A stretch of 56,777 nucleotides of DNA from Bacillus mobilis (GTDB lineage: Bacteria > Bacillota > Bacilli > Bacillales > Bacillaceae_G). Below, piece by piece: positions 44,932-52,857 of this stretch. Both the position numbers and the translations under genes were made by a program. The notes under the pieces were generated by a model that saw only the letters and a program-made list of their open reading frames with translations, was not told the origin of the DNA and made no database searches. Where the stretch lies: positions 1 to 56,777 of the forward strand of contig NZ_MACF01000019.1 in the NCBI RefSeq assembly GCF_001884045.1, given 5' to 3'. The stretch's first letter is position 1. Every line of letters begins with the position of its first letter.

Positions 44932-45594
44932 ATGGAGAGACATGTACTTGTTGTATTTCCGCATCCAGATGATGAAGCATTTGCTGCGGGAGGAACAATT
45001 CGCTTATTAACAGATCAAGGAGTACCTGTAACGTATGCGTGCGGTACTTTAGGACAAATGGGACGTAACATGGGGAAAAATGTATTTGCTAACCGTGAAA
45101 CGATTCCAAATATCCGTGAAAAAGAATTAAAAGATGCATGTGAAGCGATGGGAATTCAAGATTTAAGAATGCTTGGTTTCCATGATAAAACGTTAGAATT
45201 TGAAGATGTTGATTTCGTTGCAGATAAAATTGAAGCAATCATTCAAGAAGTAAATCCATCTCGAATTATTACATTTTATCCAGAGCACGGCGTACATCCA
45301 GATCATGATGCATTTGGCCGCGCAGTCGTTCGCGCTGTATCACGTATGTCAAAAGAAGAACGTCCAGTCATTCATGCAGTCGCGATTACGAAAAATCGCG
45401 AAGCTGTATTAGGTGAGCCGGATGTTGTAAATAATATTAGTGAAGTGTTTGATCATAAATTAGCTGCACTAGGCGCGCATCGTTCCCAAACAGAAGCAAT
45501 GCTGGAAGACACACATGCAAAAATCAAAAATAAAGATGCAGCAACATTAAAATGGCTGCAACTTGAACAATTTTGGACTTATAAATGGGAGTAG
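44932..45594 (+). CDS. bshB2: Bacillithiol biosynthesis deacetylase BshB2
   Basis: This 220-residue zinc-dependent GlcNAc-deacetylase-fold enzyme removes the acetyl group from N-acetylglucosaminyl malate, the second step of bacillithiol synthesis, or acts on bacillithiol conjugates. The metal motif is FPHPDDE at residues 9-15, with the partner histidine in GVHPDHDAFG near residue 122. LGQMGRNMGK follows the first motif, typical of BshB2. GAAGGAGGG precedes the ATG. It is the second gene after yojF, with a terminator behind it. Confidence 0.93.
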   Translation: MERHVLVVFPHPDDEAFAAGGTIRLLTDQGVPVTYACGTLGQMGRNMGKNVFANRETIPNIREKELKDACEAMGIQDLRMLGFHDKTLEFEDVDFVADKIEAIIQEVNPSRIITFYPEHGVHPDHDAFGRAVVRAVSRMSKEERPVIHAVAITKNREAVLGEPDVVNNISEVFDHKLAALGAHRSQTEAMLEDTHAKIKNKDAATLKWLQLEQFWTYKWE

Positions 45595-45628
45595 GCTAGA
45601 AGGAAACCTTCTAGTAGCTCTTACATAG

Positions 45629-45662
45629 AAAAAGCATCGTCATTTGTGACGGTGCTTTTTTA
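45629..45662. terminator. Terminator shared by bshB2 and the deaminase gene
   Basis: AAAAAGCATCGTCA and TGACGGTGCTTTTT pair with one wobble around a 4-base loop. A smaller hairpin (GCTAGAAGG/CCTTCTAG) just precedes it at 45595-45615. Confidence 0.88.
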
Positions 45663-45706
45663 GTGAATCATTTTTATTCTCTCGCTATTTGCGAGCAGAT
45701 TTTACT

Positions 45707-46135
45707 TTATCTTGTACTCCATTCTTTTGTGAATTCATCATGATATGCTTCGCTCCAATGGTATGGCTGCAATTCTTTTAACGGTTTGAAAATAATATCT
45801 TGTTTAGAATTTGTAATGGCGCATAGTACTTCTGGTCCCCAATAAAATAAACGTTCTTGGCATACACCACAAGGAGATAATACTTTTAACTCAGAATGCT
45901 CATTTTCCCTTGCAAGACAAATCGAATGTGTAACTTTCTTATGAAATTTATGGGCCTCTAAAATAGCACCTGTTTCCATACAAAGTTCTGTTGAAGCGTT
46001 TATTACGTCAGGGGCCACACTTGTATAAATGGATCCATCTTCTACACGAATTGCTGCAGCTCCGCCCCAACCATGTGGGTATCTTTGGTCAATTAAACTT
46101 TTCACTGCATCATATAATTGTTGTTCAATGCTCAA
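45707..46135 (-). CDS. Cytidine deaminase-like zinc enzyme
   Basis: This 142-residue member of the cytidine deaminase fold has CxE in ELCMETGAI near residue 57 as first zinc ligand plus catalytic glutamate, and PCGVC near residue 90 with the other two cysteines. Free nucleosides or a nucleoside antibiotic (blasticidin-type) are the natural substrate candidates. The frame could start at ATG 46171, but that codon has no ribosome binding site. TTG 46135, with GAGGA eight bases upstream, gives the normal family length and is preferred. A stem-loop (TATTGTTTTTTTAG/CTAAAAAACAATA) lies upstream at 46179-46213. Confidence 0.83.
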   Translation of the reverse strand: MSIEQQLYDAVKSLIDQRYPHGWGGAAAIRVEDGSIYTSVAPDVINASTELCMETGAILEAHKFHKKVTHSICLARENEHSELKVLSPCGVCQERLFYWGPEVLCAITNSKQDIIFKPLKELQPYHWSEAYHDEFTKEWSTR

Positions 46136-46334
46136 TTGTAGTTCCTCATTTCTAGGTGATTTTTGATTCAATGATTGTTATTGTTTTTTTAGTAATACCG
46201 CTAAAAAACAATAGACATCTAATTTCACACAACGAATGTAAGAAGTACTCTTTATTTGCGTTTATTAATTTCAACTATTCTTAATTATTTCATAAAAAGG
46301 TATTGGTATCAAGGAATCCTTCAAGGCTCAATAC

Positions 46335-46364
46335 TAGAAAAAGAAACGCAATATGTAATATAAT
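46335..46364 (+). promoter_or_regulatory. Candidate promoter of the Bcr/CflA efflux gene
   Basis: TAGAAA at 46335-46340 and a perfect TATAAT at 46359-46364 are separated by 18 bases. Transcription would begin near 46371, giving a 5' leader of about 170 bases that includes all the structures described below. Confidence 0.5.
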
Positions 46365-46389
46365 TGAAAAAGTATATTTAAAAAATCAA

Positions 46390-46538
46390 TGTTAATATTA
46401 CCCTCCTATAAGTATTAACATACGTAATTGAGGTGTTTTCTTTGTTGTTTTATGACCGTATTTCTATAATGGCCCCTCCTGTTCCGTAGCTTAGGAAAGT
46501 CTTTTTATTTTTGAGATTTTCATAGTTATAGGAGGGTA
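46390..46538 (+). promoter_or_regulatory. Putative attenuator with two anti-Shine-Dalgarno segments
   Basis: A hairpin with arms TGTTAATATT (46390-46399) and AGTATTAACA (46411-46420) presents the 11-base loop ACCCTCCTATA, the exact complement of TATAGGAGGGT at 46527-46537, which is the efflux gene's ribosome binding site; complementarity extends to 13 bases. A second segment CCCTCCT (46474-46480), inside the leader codons Ala-Pro-Pro, also pairs with AGGAGGG (46530-46536). A ribosome held at those codons would uncover the start. Only one structure can form at a time, implying a switch. Confidence 0.6.
46442..46489 (+). CDS. 15-aa leader peptide ending in Ala-Pro-Pro-Val-Pro
   Basis: A short frame beginning at TTG (46442, or 46445) encodes MLFYDRISIMAPPVP and stops at TAG. 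GAGGTG lies six to nine bases upstream. It sits in the 5' leader of the Bcr/CflA efflux gene. Its final codons overlap an anti-Shine-Dalgarno for that gene. Polyproline-containing ends slow ribosomes, so stalling at this place is plausible. It is too short for family recognition. Confidence 0.5.
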   Translation: MLFYDRISIMAPPVP

Positions 46539-46544
46539 TGAAAT

Positions 46545-47744
46545 ATGAAAAAAGTCTCAGTACCATCACTTTTGTTAATGATTATACTTGTCGCATTTCC
46601 GCAAATTAGTGAAACGATTTACACACCGTCTTTACCTGACATTTCAAAGGCGTTACATGTAAGTAATAATGAGGTACAGTTAACGCTTAGTGTGTATTTT
46701 GCTGGATTTGCTTTAGGTGTATTTTTTATTGGATGGTTATCGGATATAATTGGCCGTCGCCCGGCAATGTTACTTGGAATTGTTGTATATGGCGTAGGGA
46801 GTTTCTTATGCTTTATTGCAAATTCCATTGAAGTTTTATTGGTAAGTCGTTTTATTCAAGCGTTTGGAGCAAGTGCTGGATCAGTTGTGACACAAACGAT
46901 TCTTCGTGAAAGTGTAGAAGGGCATAAGAGGCATGTTATGTTTGCTCAAATCTCGGCAGTCATTGCTTTTACACCAGCGATAGGACCGTTAATTGGAGGC
47001 TTTCTTGATCAAATGTTTGGATTTAAAATTGTATTTTTAAGTTTAGTAGTTATGAGTGTCGGAATTTTTCTGTATACGTTTGTTTCTCTTCCAGAAACAA
47101 AGACGGACTCAGTAACGAATAAAATAAATGTGTTTTCTGTTTTAAAACGATTGATTACAAATCCGAAAGTAGTAACATATGGGTTATTAATTGGAGGAGC
47201 GAATGGTGTTTTATTTAGCTATTATGCAGAAGCGCCGTTTATCTTTATTGAATACTTTCAATTATCGCCTAGTATGTATGGATTTTTAGGAATTGTTGTT
47301 GCTTCCGCTTCAATTATTGGAGCGAAAGTTTCGAAACGATTGCTTGCCACATATAAACCAGAGAAGATTATATATATCGGTTGTCTTGTAATGACAGGGG
47401 GAGCTATCCTTTTATCTGTTATTACGTTTGTTGGATCAAATCCAAACATAATATATATGATTGGATTTTTAATAGCGATGTTTATATTGCTATTAGGGAT
47501 TGGAATAGCGTTACCTAACTGTTTAAGTTTAGCGTTAGTAGATTTTCAAGATGTTATTGGTACAGCAGGAGCATTGTTTAGCTTAGGCTACTATGTAATT
47601 GTAACGATGACAATTTGGGGAATGAGCCAGCTGCATACAGGCTCGTTACTCGTGATGCCACTTTATTTTCTGGCGATAGTAGTTATCATGATGGTGTTTA
47701 CTAGGGTGTTTATTTTAGGTAAACAAACTTCAAAAATGATTTAA
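46545..47744 (+). CDS. Bcr/CflA-family multidrug efflux transporter
   Basis: This is a 399-residue, twelve-segment MFS antiporter. It has the Bcr/CflA opening ISETIYTPSLPDISKAL, the loop 2-3 motif GWLSDIIGRRPAMLLG, and the antiporter motif C region AVIAFTPAIGPLIGG. Members export chloramphenicol, bicyclomycin, florfenicol and similar drugs. The ribosome binding site is AGGAGGG with eight bases to the ATG, and it is complementary to two upstream segments. The long structured leader with a peptide suggests drug-induced expression. The gene ends with a good terminator. Confidence 0.92.
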   Translation: MKKVSVPSLLLMIILVAFPQISETIYTPSLPDISKALHVSNNEVQLTLSVYFAGFALGVFFIGWLSDIIGRRPAMLLGIVVYGVGSFLCFIANSIEVLLVSRFIQAFGASAGSVVTQTILRESVEGHKRHVMFAQISAVIAFTPAIGPLIGGFLDQMFGFKIVFLSLVVMSVGIFLYTFVSLPETKTDSVTNKINVFSVLKRLITNPKVVTYGLLIGGANGVLFSYYAEAPFIFIEYFQLSPSMYGFLGIVVASASIIGAKVSKRLLATYKPEKIIYIGCLVMTGGAILLSVITFVGSNPNIIYMIGFLIAMFILLLGIGIALPNCLSLALVDFQDVIGTAGALFSLGYYVIVTMTIWGMSQLHTGSLLVMPLYFLAIVVIMMVFTRVFILGKQTSKMI

Positions 47745-47756
47745 ATATGAAATGGT

Positions 47757-47794
47757 AAAAGGGTCTCATTTTTTAATGAGACTCTTTTATATTT
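47757..47794 (+). terminator. Terminator of the Bcr/CflA gene
   Basis: AAAAGGGTCTCATT and AATGAGACTCTTTT pair around TTTT, followed by ATATTTT. Confidence 0.88.
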
Positions 47795-48230
47795 TATGAA
47801 AATGATTAGTGGATATACGAACAAAAATTAAAGGGATTGTTGGTAGATTTAAGTGTAATTATATTTTTCTTAAAGTAGGGGATGGAGATACAGAAGTTAG
47901 TGACTTTGTAGTTTACTAATATATTAAATTTATACGTGATGTGTTAATTGTATGTGTAAGCAATTATAGTACAAACTATAATTAGTGAAGTATATGCAGT
48001 ATGAAACCAAGGAAGAAATACTCTCCTCGGTTATTTATATTGTAATAATATTCATGCCGGAATCATATTGAATAGATGTATTTTATTGTTAATTTAGTTA
48101 AAAATTAATCAGATTTATGTATAATGATTTACTGAAAAAATAATTGAATTTTTCAGACTAATGAATTAATATAAGGTAAGTAATTTTAAGATTTATAGAA
48201 TATTGGAAGATGAAAGGTTTTGAAAATTTT
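47795..48230. other. Long AT-rich intergenic region
   Basis: This region has no credible gene. A weak stem (AACCAAGGAAGA/CTCTCCTCGGTT) lies at 48004-48031. The right part should hold the promoter of the permease gene. Confidence 0.45.
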
Positions 48231-48360
48231 GTGAGAGGCAAGGAACGATTTTAGGATAGCTTTAAAGCTAGTGTAAAATGACGTTTGCTTCATCATTTTC
48301 AGGGCCGAAAGGAATTAGGGGAAAGCATCTTGTTTTAAAATGCGGCTATGAATCATCTAA
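48231..48360 (+). ncRNA. Structured 5' leader of the amino-acid permease, unassigned
   Basis: A long stem runs from GCAA (48238) through ATTTTA (48248-48253) to TAAAAT (48274-48279) and TTTGC (48284-48288), topped by the palindrome TAGCTTTAAAGCTA. It is followed by CCGAAAGG, a GAAA-tetraloop hairpin, and by GCAT/ATGC and GCC/GGC pairings reaching to 48345. It resembles a metabolite-sensing leader but does not clearly match lysine, glycine, T-box or c-di-AMP classes from memory. Confidence 0.35.
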
Positions 48361-48374
48361 GAGGGGGAAGTGAA

Positions 48375-49766
48375 GTGGCAAACAAAGAATTGAAAAGAGG
48401 CTTAGAAGCACGTCATATTCAAATGATCGCTTTAGGCGGAACAATTGGTGTTGGTTTGTTTATGGGGTCGGCCAGCACGATTAAATGGACAGGTCCGTCA
48501 GTAATGCTTGCTTATGCAATTGCAGGTATTTTTATCTTCTTCATTATGCGTGCGATGGGTGAAATGTTGTATATGGAGCCGAGTACAGGTTCATTTGCGA
48601 CGTTCGGTCATAAGTATATTCATCCGTTAGCTGGTTATATGACAGCGTGGAGTAACTGGTTCCAGTGGGTTATCGTTGGGATGTCAGAAATTATTGCGGT
48701 TGGAGCATATATGCAATATTGGTTCCCGGAATTACCAGCTTGGGTACCGGGTGTAATCGCGATGGTTATTCTTGGCGCAGCTAACTTAATTTCTGTTAAG
48801 TCATTTGGTGAATTTGAATTTTGGTTTGCGATGATTAAAATCGTTACGATTCTATTAATGATTATTGCGGGATTTGGACTTATTTTCTTTGGAATTGGTA
48901 ACGGCGGAGAAGCGATTGGCATATCTAATCTTTGGTCAAATGGTGGTTTCTTTACAGGTGGTTTTTCAGGATTCTTCTTTGCATTATCACTTGTAGTTGG
49001 TGCATACCAAGGGGTGGAATTAATCGGTATTACTGCTGGTGAAGCGAAGAATCCGAAGAAGACACTTACAAGAGCGATTCAAAGTACAATTTGGCGTATT
49101 TTAATATTCTATATTGGTGCTATTTTCGTTATTGTAACTGTGTATCCGTGGGATCAATTAAGTACAATTGGTAGTCCGTTCGTAGCAACTTTCGCGAAGG
49201 TTGGTATTACGGCAGCAGCTGGACTTATTAACTTTGTTGTTATTACAGCGGCGATGTCTGGTTGTAATAGTGGTATTTATAGTGCGGGTCGTATGCTTTA
49301 CACGTTAGGTGTAAATGGACAAGCACCGAAATATTTCACGAAACTTTCTGGAAATGGTGTACCTTTATTCGGTACAGTTGGCGTACTTATCGGTTTAGCG
49401 GTTGGTGTTGTATTAAGTTATATTGCTCCGAAAAACTTATTTGTATATGTATATAGTGCGAGCGTACTTCCTGGTATGGTACCATGGTTCGTCATTTTAA
49501 TTAGTCAAATTAATTTTAGAAAAGAAAAAGGGGCAGAGATGAAAGATCATCCGTTCAAAATGCCATTTGCTCCTGTTACAAACTATTTAACAATTGCCTT
49601 TTTAATTATGGTATTAATCGGAATGTGGTTTAACGATGATACGCGCATTTCACTAGTTGTAGGCATTGTCTTCTTAGCTATCGTAACAATTAGTTTCTAT
49701 GCTTTCGGAATAGGAAAACGACCTCCGTTAGATGTTCCAAATGATCAAGAGATCTCAAGTAAATAA
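48375..49766 (+). CDS. APC-family amino acid permease
   Basis: This 463-residue, twelve-segment amino acid:proton symporter has the family entry motif [22 protein letters not shown] in its first 35 residues (as [18 protein letters not shown]), then [11 protein letters not shown] near residue 220 and an [19 protein letters not shown] segment. It is close to the YbxG/AapA group, whose substrates are neutral amino acids such as threonine, serine or alanine. Initiation is most likely at GTG 48375, with GGGGGAAG six bases upstream, not at ATG 48348. A structured leader precedes it. Confidence 0.9.
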   Translation: MANKELKRGLEARHIQMIALGGTIGVGLFMGSASTIKWTGPSVMLAYAIAGIFIFFIMRAMGEMLYMEPSTGSFATFGHKYIHPLAGYMTAWSNWFQWVIVGMSEIIAVGAYMQYWFPELPAWVPGVIAMVILGAANLISVKSFGEFEFWFAMIKIVTILLMIIAGFGLIFFGIGNGGEAIGISNLWSNGGFFTGGFSGFFFALSLVVGAYQGVELIGITAGEAKNPKKTLTRAIQSTIWRILIFYIGAIFVIVTVYPWDQLSTIGSPFVATFAKVGITAAAGLINFVVITAAMSGCNSGIYSAGRMLYTLGVNGQAPKYFTKLSGNGVPLFGTVGVLIGLAVGVVLSYIAPKNLFVYVYSASVLPGMVPWFVILISQINFRKEKGAEMKDHPFKMPFAPVTNYLTIAFLIMVLIGMWFNDDTRISLVVGIVFLAIVTISFYAFGIGKRPPLDVPNDQEISSK

Positions 49767-49774
49767 AGATAGTA

Positions 49775-49811
49775 AAAAAGTCCGATTTCTCATTTGGAAA
49801 TCGGACTTTTT
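49775..49811. terminator. Bidirectional terminator, permease and oxidoreductase
   Basis: AAAAAGTCCGATTTC and GAAATCGGACTTTTT form a perfect 15-bp stem with a 7-base loop. Confidence 0.92.
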
Positions 49812-49815
49812 GTTA

Positions 49816-50835
49816 TTAAAACTTTTCTAAAACGATTTTCCCGATTGTACTGCCGCTTTCAAGTAGCGCATGTGCTTTCTTTACATTTTCAGCGTTAATT
49901 GGTGTTAGTGTTTCATTTAAAGTAGTCTTTAAAATACCTTCATCTAATAGTTCGGTTACTTTATTTAATAGTTCGTGCTGCGTAATCATATCGCCAGTTT
50001 CATACATCGCTTTTGTAAACATAAATTCCCAAACGAATGTAGCACTTTTACTTTTTAAAATGCCCATCTCAAGAGGGTGTTCATTTTCTACGATAGAGCA
50101 AATTTTTCCTTGTGGTTTAATAAGCTCACATATTGCTTGCCAATGTTGATCTGTATTGTTTAAGCAGAAAATATAATCTACATCTTTTAGTCCAAACTCT
50201 AATATTTGATCTTGTAAAGGTTGGTGATGGTTAATAATATAATCGGCACCGAATTTTTCAACCCAGTGTATCGTTTCAGTGCGGGATGCAGTTGTGATGA
50301 CATTCAGTCCAGCCCATTTCGCAAGTTGAATGGCAATTGAACCTACACCACCAGCACCGCCAATAATTAAAATGTTTTTAAATGTATTCTCATCTCTCTT
50401 ATTGTAATCAATACCTAAACGTTCAAATAAACCTTCCCAAGCTGTAATAGCTGTTAAAGGAAGTGCTGCAGATTCAGCATCACTTAACGTTTTTGGTTTC
50501 TTACCGACGATTCTTTCATCAACTAAATGATATTCACTATATGTACCTTGTCTCGTAATGCTTCCAGCGTAAAACACTTCGTCGCCTTCTTTAAATAACG
50601 TACAACTTTCGCCCGTTTGCACGACAACACCAGTAGCATCCCAGCCAAGTATTTTCGCTACATCTTCTTTTTTATCTTTCGGAGAGCGAACTTTTGTATC
50701 AACTGGATTAACGGAAATAGCGTTAATTTTAACGAGTATATCTCTTCCTGTAGCAACAGGTCTTTCAACTTCGATATCAATTAAACTATTTTCTTCTTCA
50801 ATAGGTAAGTATTCATGTAAACCAATTGCTTTCAT
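49816..50835 (-). CDS. Zinc-type alcohol dehydrogenase-like MDR protein
   Basis: This is a 339-residue medium-chain oxidoreductase of the YogA-like group. The N-terminal substrate domain includes ISVNPVDTKVRSPK and GWDATGVVVQTG; the NAD(P)-binding motif is IIGGAGGVGSIAIQLAKW near residue 160. Cysteine zinc ligands are not conserved, so it is probably a zinc-independent reductase despite the family name. AATGGAGGG precedes ATG 50835. It is divergent from a small membrane protein gene. Confidence 0.88.
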   Translation of the reverse strand: MKAIGLHEYLPIEEENSLIDIEVERPVATGRDILVKINAISVNPVDTKVRSPKDKKEDVAKILGWDATGVVVQTGESCTLFKEGDEVFYAGSITRQGTYSEYHLVDERIVGKKPKTLSDAESAALPLTAITAWEGLFERLGIDYNKRDENTFKNILIIGGAGGVGSIAIQLAKWAGLNVITTASRTETIHWVEKFGADYIINHHQPLQDQILEFGLKDVDYIFCLNNTDQHWQAICELIKPQGKICSIVENEHPLEMGILKSKSATFVWEFMFTKAMYETGDMITQHELLNKVTELLDEGILKTTLNETLTPINAENVKKAHALLESGSTIGKIVLEKF

Positions 50836-51003
50836 TTGTATTCCCTCCATTAAAGTAAGAGTCTTTTTCTCTTTTATTATAGGGGGGAAAGGTAGGTATG
50901 TAAAAAAGTACACTCAAATTATTTTTATGAACTTGGAAATTATTTTAAATATTACGTATATATGGTATGTTTTAGATAGAAAACATTGCGAGGTGAATGG
51001 CTA

Positions 51004-51222
51004 ATGACAATGCAGTTAAGAAGAAGCGACTATTTTGTAGTAACGGGAATTATTATGATGTACCTTTTCATCGGTCACTTATTGGATATTGATGTTTTAA
51101 AACTTATGACCATTCATAAAGATGGTTTTAGCGTTAGTTTCTTAGGGATTGCTATATGTTATATTTCGATTGTTTTCGCATATTTTACGATTCGCAAATT
51201 GAAAAAAGTCATGAGCGAATGA
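51004..51222 (+). CDS. Small two-segment membrane protein, 72 aa
   Basis: This short hydrophobic protein has two membrane segments (YFVVTGIIMMYLFIGHLL and FLGIAICYISIVFAYF) and charged ends. GCGAGGTG precedes ATG 51004. The function is unknown. Its last codons are part of the left arm of the terminator stem, so gene and terminator overlap. It is divergent from the oxidoreductase and converges on the 51240 gene. Confidence 0.75.
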   Translation: MTMQLRRSDYFVVTGIIMMYLFIGHLLDIDVLKLMTIHKDGFSVSFLGIAICYISIVFAYFTIRKLKKVMSE

Positions 51223-51236
51223 GCTCATGACTTTTT
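51203..51236. terminator. Bidirectional terminator overlapping a coding end
   Basis: AAAAAGTCATGAGC and GCTCATGACTTTTT form a perfect 14-bp stem. The left arm encodes Lys-Lys-Val-Met-Ser of the 72-aa protein. Confidence 0.92.
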
Positions 51237-51239
51237 CGT

Positions 51240-51752
51240 TTAAATGATTTTTTTAAATAAGTTATAAACTTTTTTGGAACTATCTTCATTTAATTGATAA
51301 TACGTAAGGTTTACATCATCAGGAGTATCTTGCTGAGCAATCATCACTTCGTTGTTGTGATGGTCAACTACCCATATGAAATATTTTTTATAAGTTCCAT
51401 CTTCGAAAGTAATCCACATATCACAATCTATTAAATCCGATCCTTCTTCATCTAATGTTAATTTTCCTTTTTTTGCAGTATCCATACTGTTAATGAATGC
51501 TTTTAATTCATCTGTTTTTGTGAGAAAGATATCCTTTTTTGTTTTAATTGACTCGACATGTATATCTTTTATTTCCTGTTTTCCTAAAAAGACAGGGGGC
51601 TCATTTGGGTCTCTTTGCGTTGAAATGATAGTAGCTTTCTTCTTTGGTTTATTTGCTGTATAGAAGTCTTGAATAGATTTTCCCGAGTTGAAAAACCATA
51701 CGATCCCAAAAATAATCAATGCGCTACCGAGCAGTAAAATGATTTTCTTAAT
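51240..51752 (-). CDS. Unknown membrane-anchored protein, probable AUU start
   Basis: This is a protein of about 170 residues with an N-terminal membrane anchor and an extracellular or soluble domain of unknown fold (SDLIDCDMWITFEDGTYKKY, then VDHHNNEVMIAQQ). The only frame that gives a sensible N-terminus, (M)KKIILLLGSALIIFGIVWFF, begins with ATT at 51752-51750, eight bases after GAGGAG. The next possible start, TTG 51719, has no ribosome binding site and would cut the anchor in half. Either ATT is used, as in infC, or an ancestral ATG has mutated. Confidence 0.75.
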   Translation of the reverse strand: MKKIILLLGSALIIFGIVWFFNSGKSIQDFYTANKPKKKATIISTQRDPNEPPVFLGKQEIKDIHVESIKTKKDIFLTKTDELKAFINSMDTAKKGKLTLDEEGSDLIDCDMWITFEDGTYKKYFIWVVDHHNNEVMIAQQDTPDDVNLTYYQLNEDSSKKVYNLFKKII

Positions 51753-51823
51753 AGAATATTCTCCTCTCTATTACTTCGTATGAAGAGTGTTTCTATTAAT
51801 ATATGATAGGTAAGCGTAAAGTA

Positions 51824-52288
51824 TTATAGTTGAACTTGGTTATGCTTCACAGTTTTTATCGGACGATCGACGAGTAAATTGTAAGTGAGCCCGATTAGTA
51901 CGAAAATGCCACCGACGACTTTGCCCATTGAGAGTTCGTGTGACAGGATGAAATCAATGATAGTCCCCGCAAATAATTGTCCAATAAAGATGAGTAACGT
52001 TAAATAAAATGCTGATATTTTAGGAGTAATATAGTTGGATAATGAAATAACGATAACGCCTACTAATCCGCCTAAGTACACAGCGATAGGAATAGATTGT
52101 AACGTATGAACAGGAATGTACATTGAATCTGAACTAAAAATTAAAAATAACATAGAGAAAAATAATCCAGTAATATAGTTAAAAAACGTGCCTTCCCAAT
52201 TTCCAATTTTCGCTGCTAAATTCGCGTTAATAATTCTAGCAACAACGATAGAAACACCAGCTAAAACAGCGATCGTAATATATAACAT
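51824..52288 (-). CDS. YdcZ-type DMT-family membrane protein, subunit A
   Basis: This 154-residue protein has about five membrane segments, typical of the YdcZ (DUF606) half-size drug/metabolite transporters (NANLAAKIGNWEGTFFNYIT, then FAGTIIDFILSHE). Such proteins usually occur as adjacent pairs, as here with 52302, and probably form heterodimers. AATGGAGG precedes the ATG. It lies 13 bases after its partner in one leftward operon, divergent from a Crp/Fnr regulator. Confidence 0.87.
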   Translation of the reverse strand: MLYITIAVLAGVSIVVARIINANLAAKIGNWEGTFFNYITGLFFSMLFLIFSSDSMYIPVHTLQSIPIAVYLGGLVGVIVISLSNYITPKISAFYLTLLIFIGQLFAGTIIDFILSHELSMGKVVGGIFVLIGLTYNLLVDRPIKTVKHNQVQL

Positions 52289-52301
52289 TTTTCTGCCTCC
52301 A

Positions 52302-52724
52302 TTAATAAATTGTCATGATTATAATTCCGGAAGAGATGAAACATAATCCAATTAGTTTTTTCTTTTCAAACTTTGCAACTTTCATTCCTAATAAGCCGAA
52401 ATGATCAATAACGATGGAAGCAATGGATTGACCAAGTAAACTTAATGCGATCGTAATAGAGGCACCAAGGACGGAGAAACTTATATTATTAAAAAGAACA
52501 GTGAATACCCCAATCGCTCCAGCACTATATAGAAAAAGTGGAATGCTTTTATCAAAACGGATTTTATTTTTGTTTATAATTAAAACGAAAATAACTGCAA
52601 TTAAACCGACAAGGTGAATGACAACGCTCGCTGTATACTTGCCAATTAACTCAGATAAAATCCCATTCAATGGCAGCATAACGGCGATGAGCACACCAAT
52701 AAAGACAGAAAGAAAGTTATACAA
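52302..52724 (-). CDS. YdcZ-type DMT-family membrane protein, subunit B
   Basis: This half-size transporter of about 140 residues has five membrane segments (FIGVLIAVMLPLNGILSELI, then ALSLLGQSIASIVIDHFGL). Initiation is best placed at TTG 52724, where AAAGGGGA lies eight bases upstream; ATG 52748 has no such site. It is the first gene of the pair with 51824. The Crp/Fnr gene and a 20-bp palindrome lie upstream, so it is likely that regulator's target. Confidence 0.83.
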   Translation of the reverse strand: MYNFLSVFIGVLIAVMLPLNGILSELIGKYTASVVIHLVGLIAVIFVLIINKNKIRFDKSIPLFLYSAGAIGVFTVLFNNISFSVLGASITIALSLLGQSIASIVIDHFGLLGMKVAKFEKKKLIGLCFISSGIIIMTIY

Positions 52725-52784
52725 TGTAATATCCCCTTTAATTTTCATATTTGTAATGACTGTATCATGCTGAAATTGTGTATT

Positions 52785-52804
52785 ACTATGACATATGTCA
52801 TAGT
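52785..52804. promoter_or_regulatory. 20-bp palindrome, probable Crp/Fnr-type operator
   Basis: ACTATGACATATGTCATAGT is a perfect palindrome placed midway between the divergent starts (about 60 bases from each). The TGAC-N4-GTCA core resembles Crp/Fnr-family boxes and fits the adjacent regulator. Confidence 0.7.
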
Positions 52805-52857
52805 GAAAGAAGAAAATTTTGATTACAATGGGGAGTAGTTGTAAAGGTGGGAGAACT

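Noticed and set aside
46484-46515. Possible transcription attenuator (TTCC/GGAA stem before a U-rich run) after the efflux leader peptide
   Set aside because: The stem is only four base pairs, too weak for intrinsic termination. Translational control by anti-Shine-Dalgarno pairing explains the region better, though the U-run is worth remembering.
48231-48360. Lysine or glycine riboswitch assignment for the permease leader
   Set aside because: Short similarities (GAGGC, CCGAAAGG) exist but the conserved cores and spacing of those classes are not seen.
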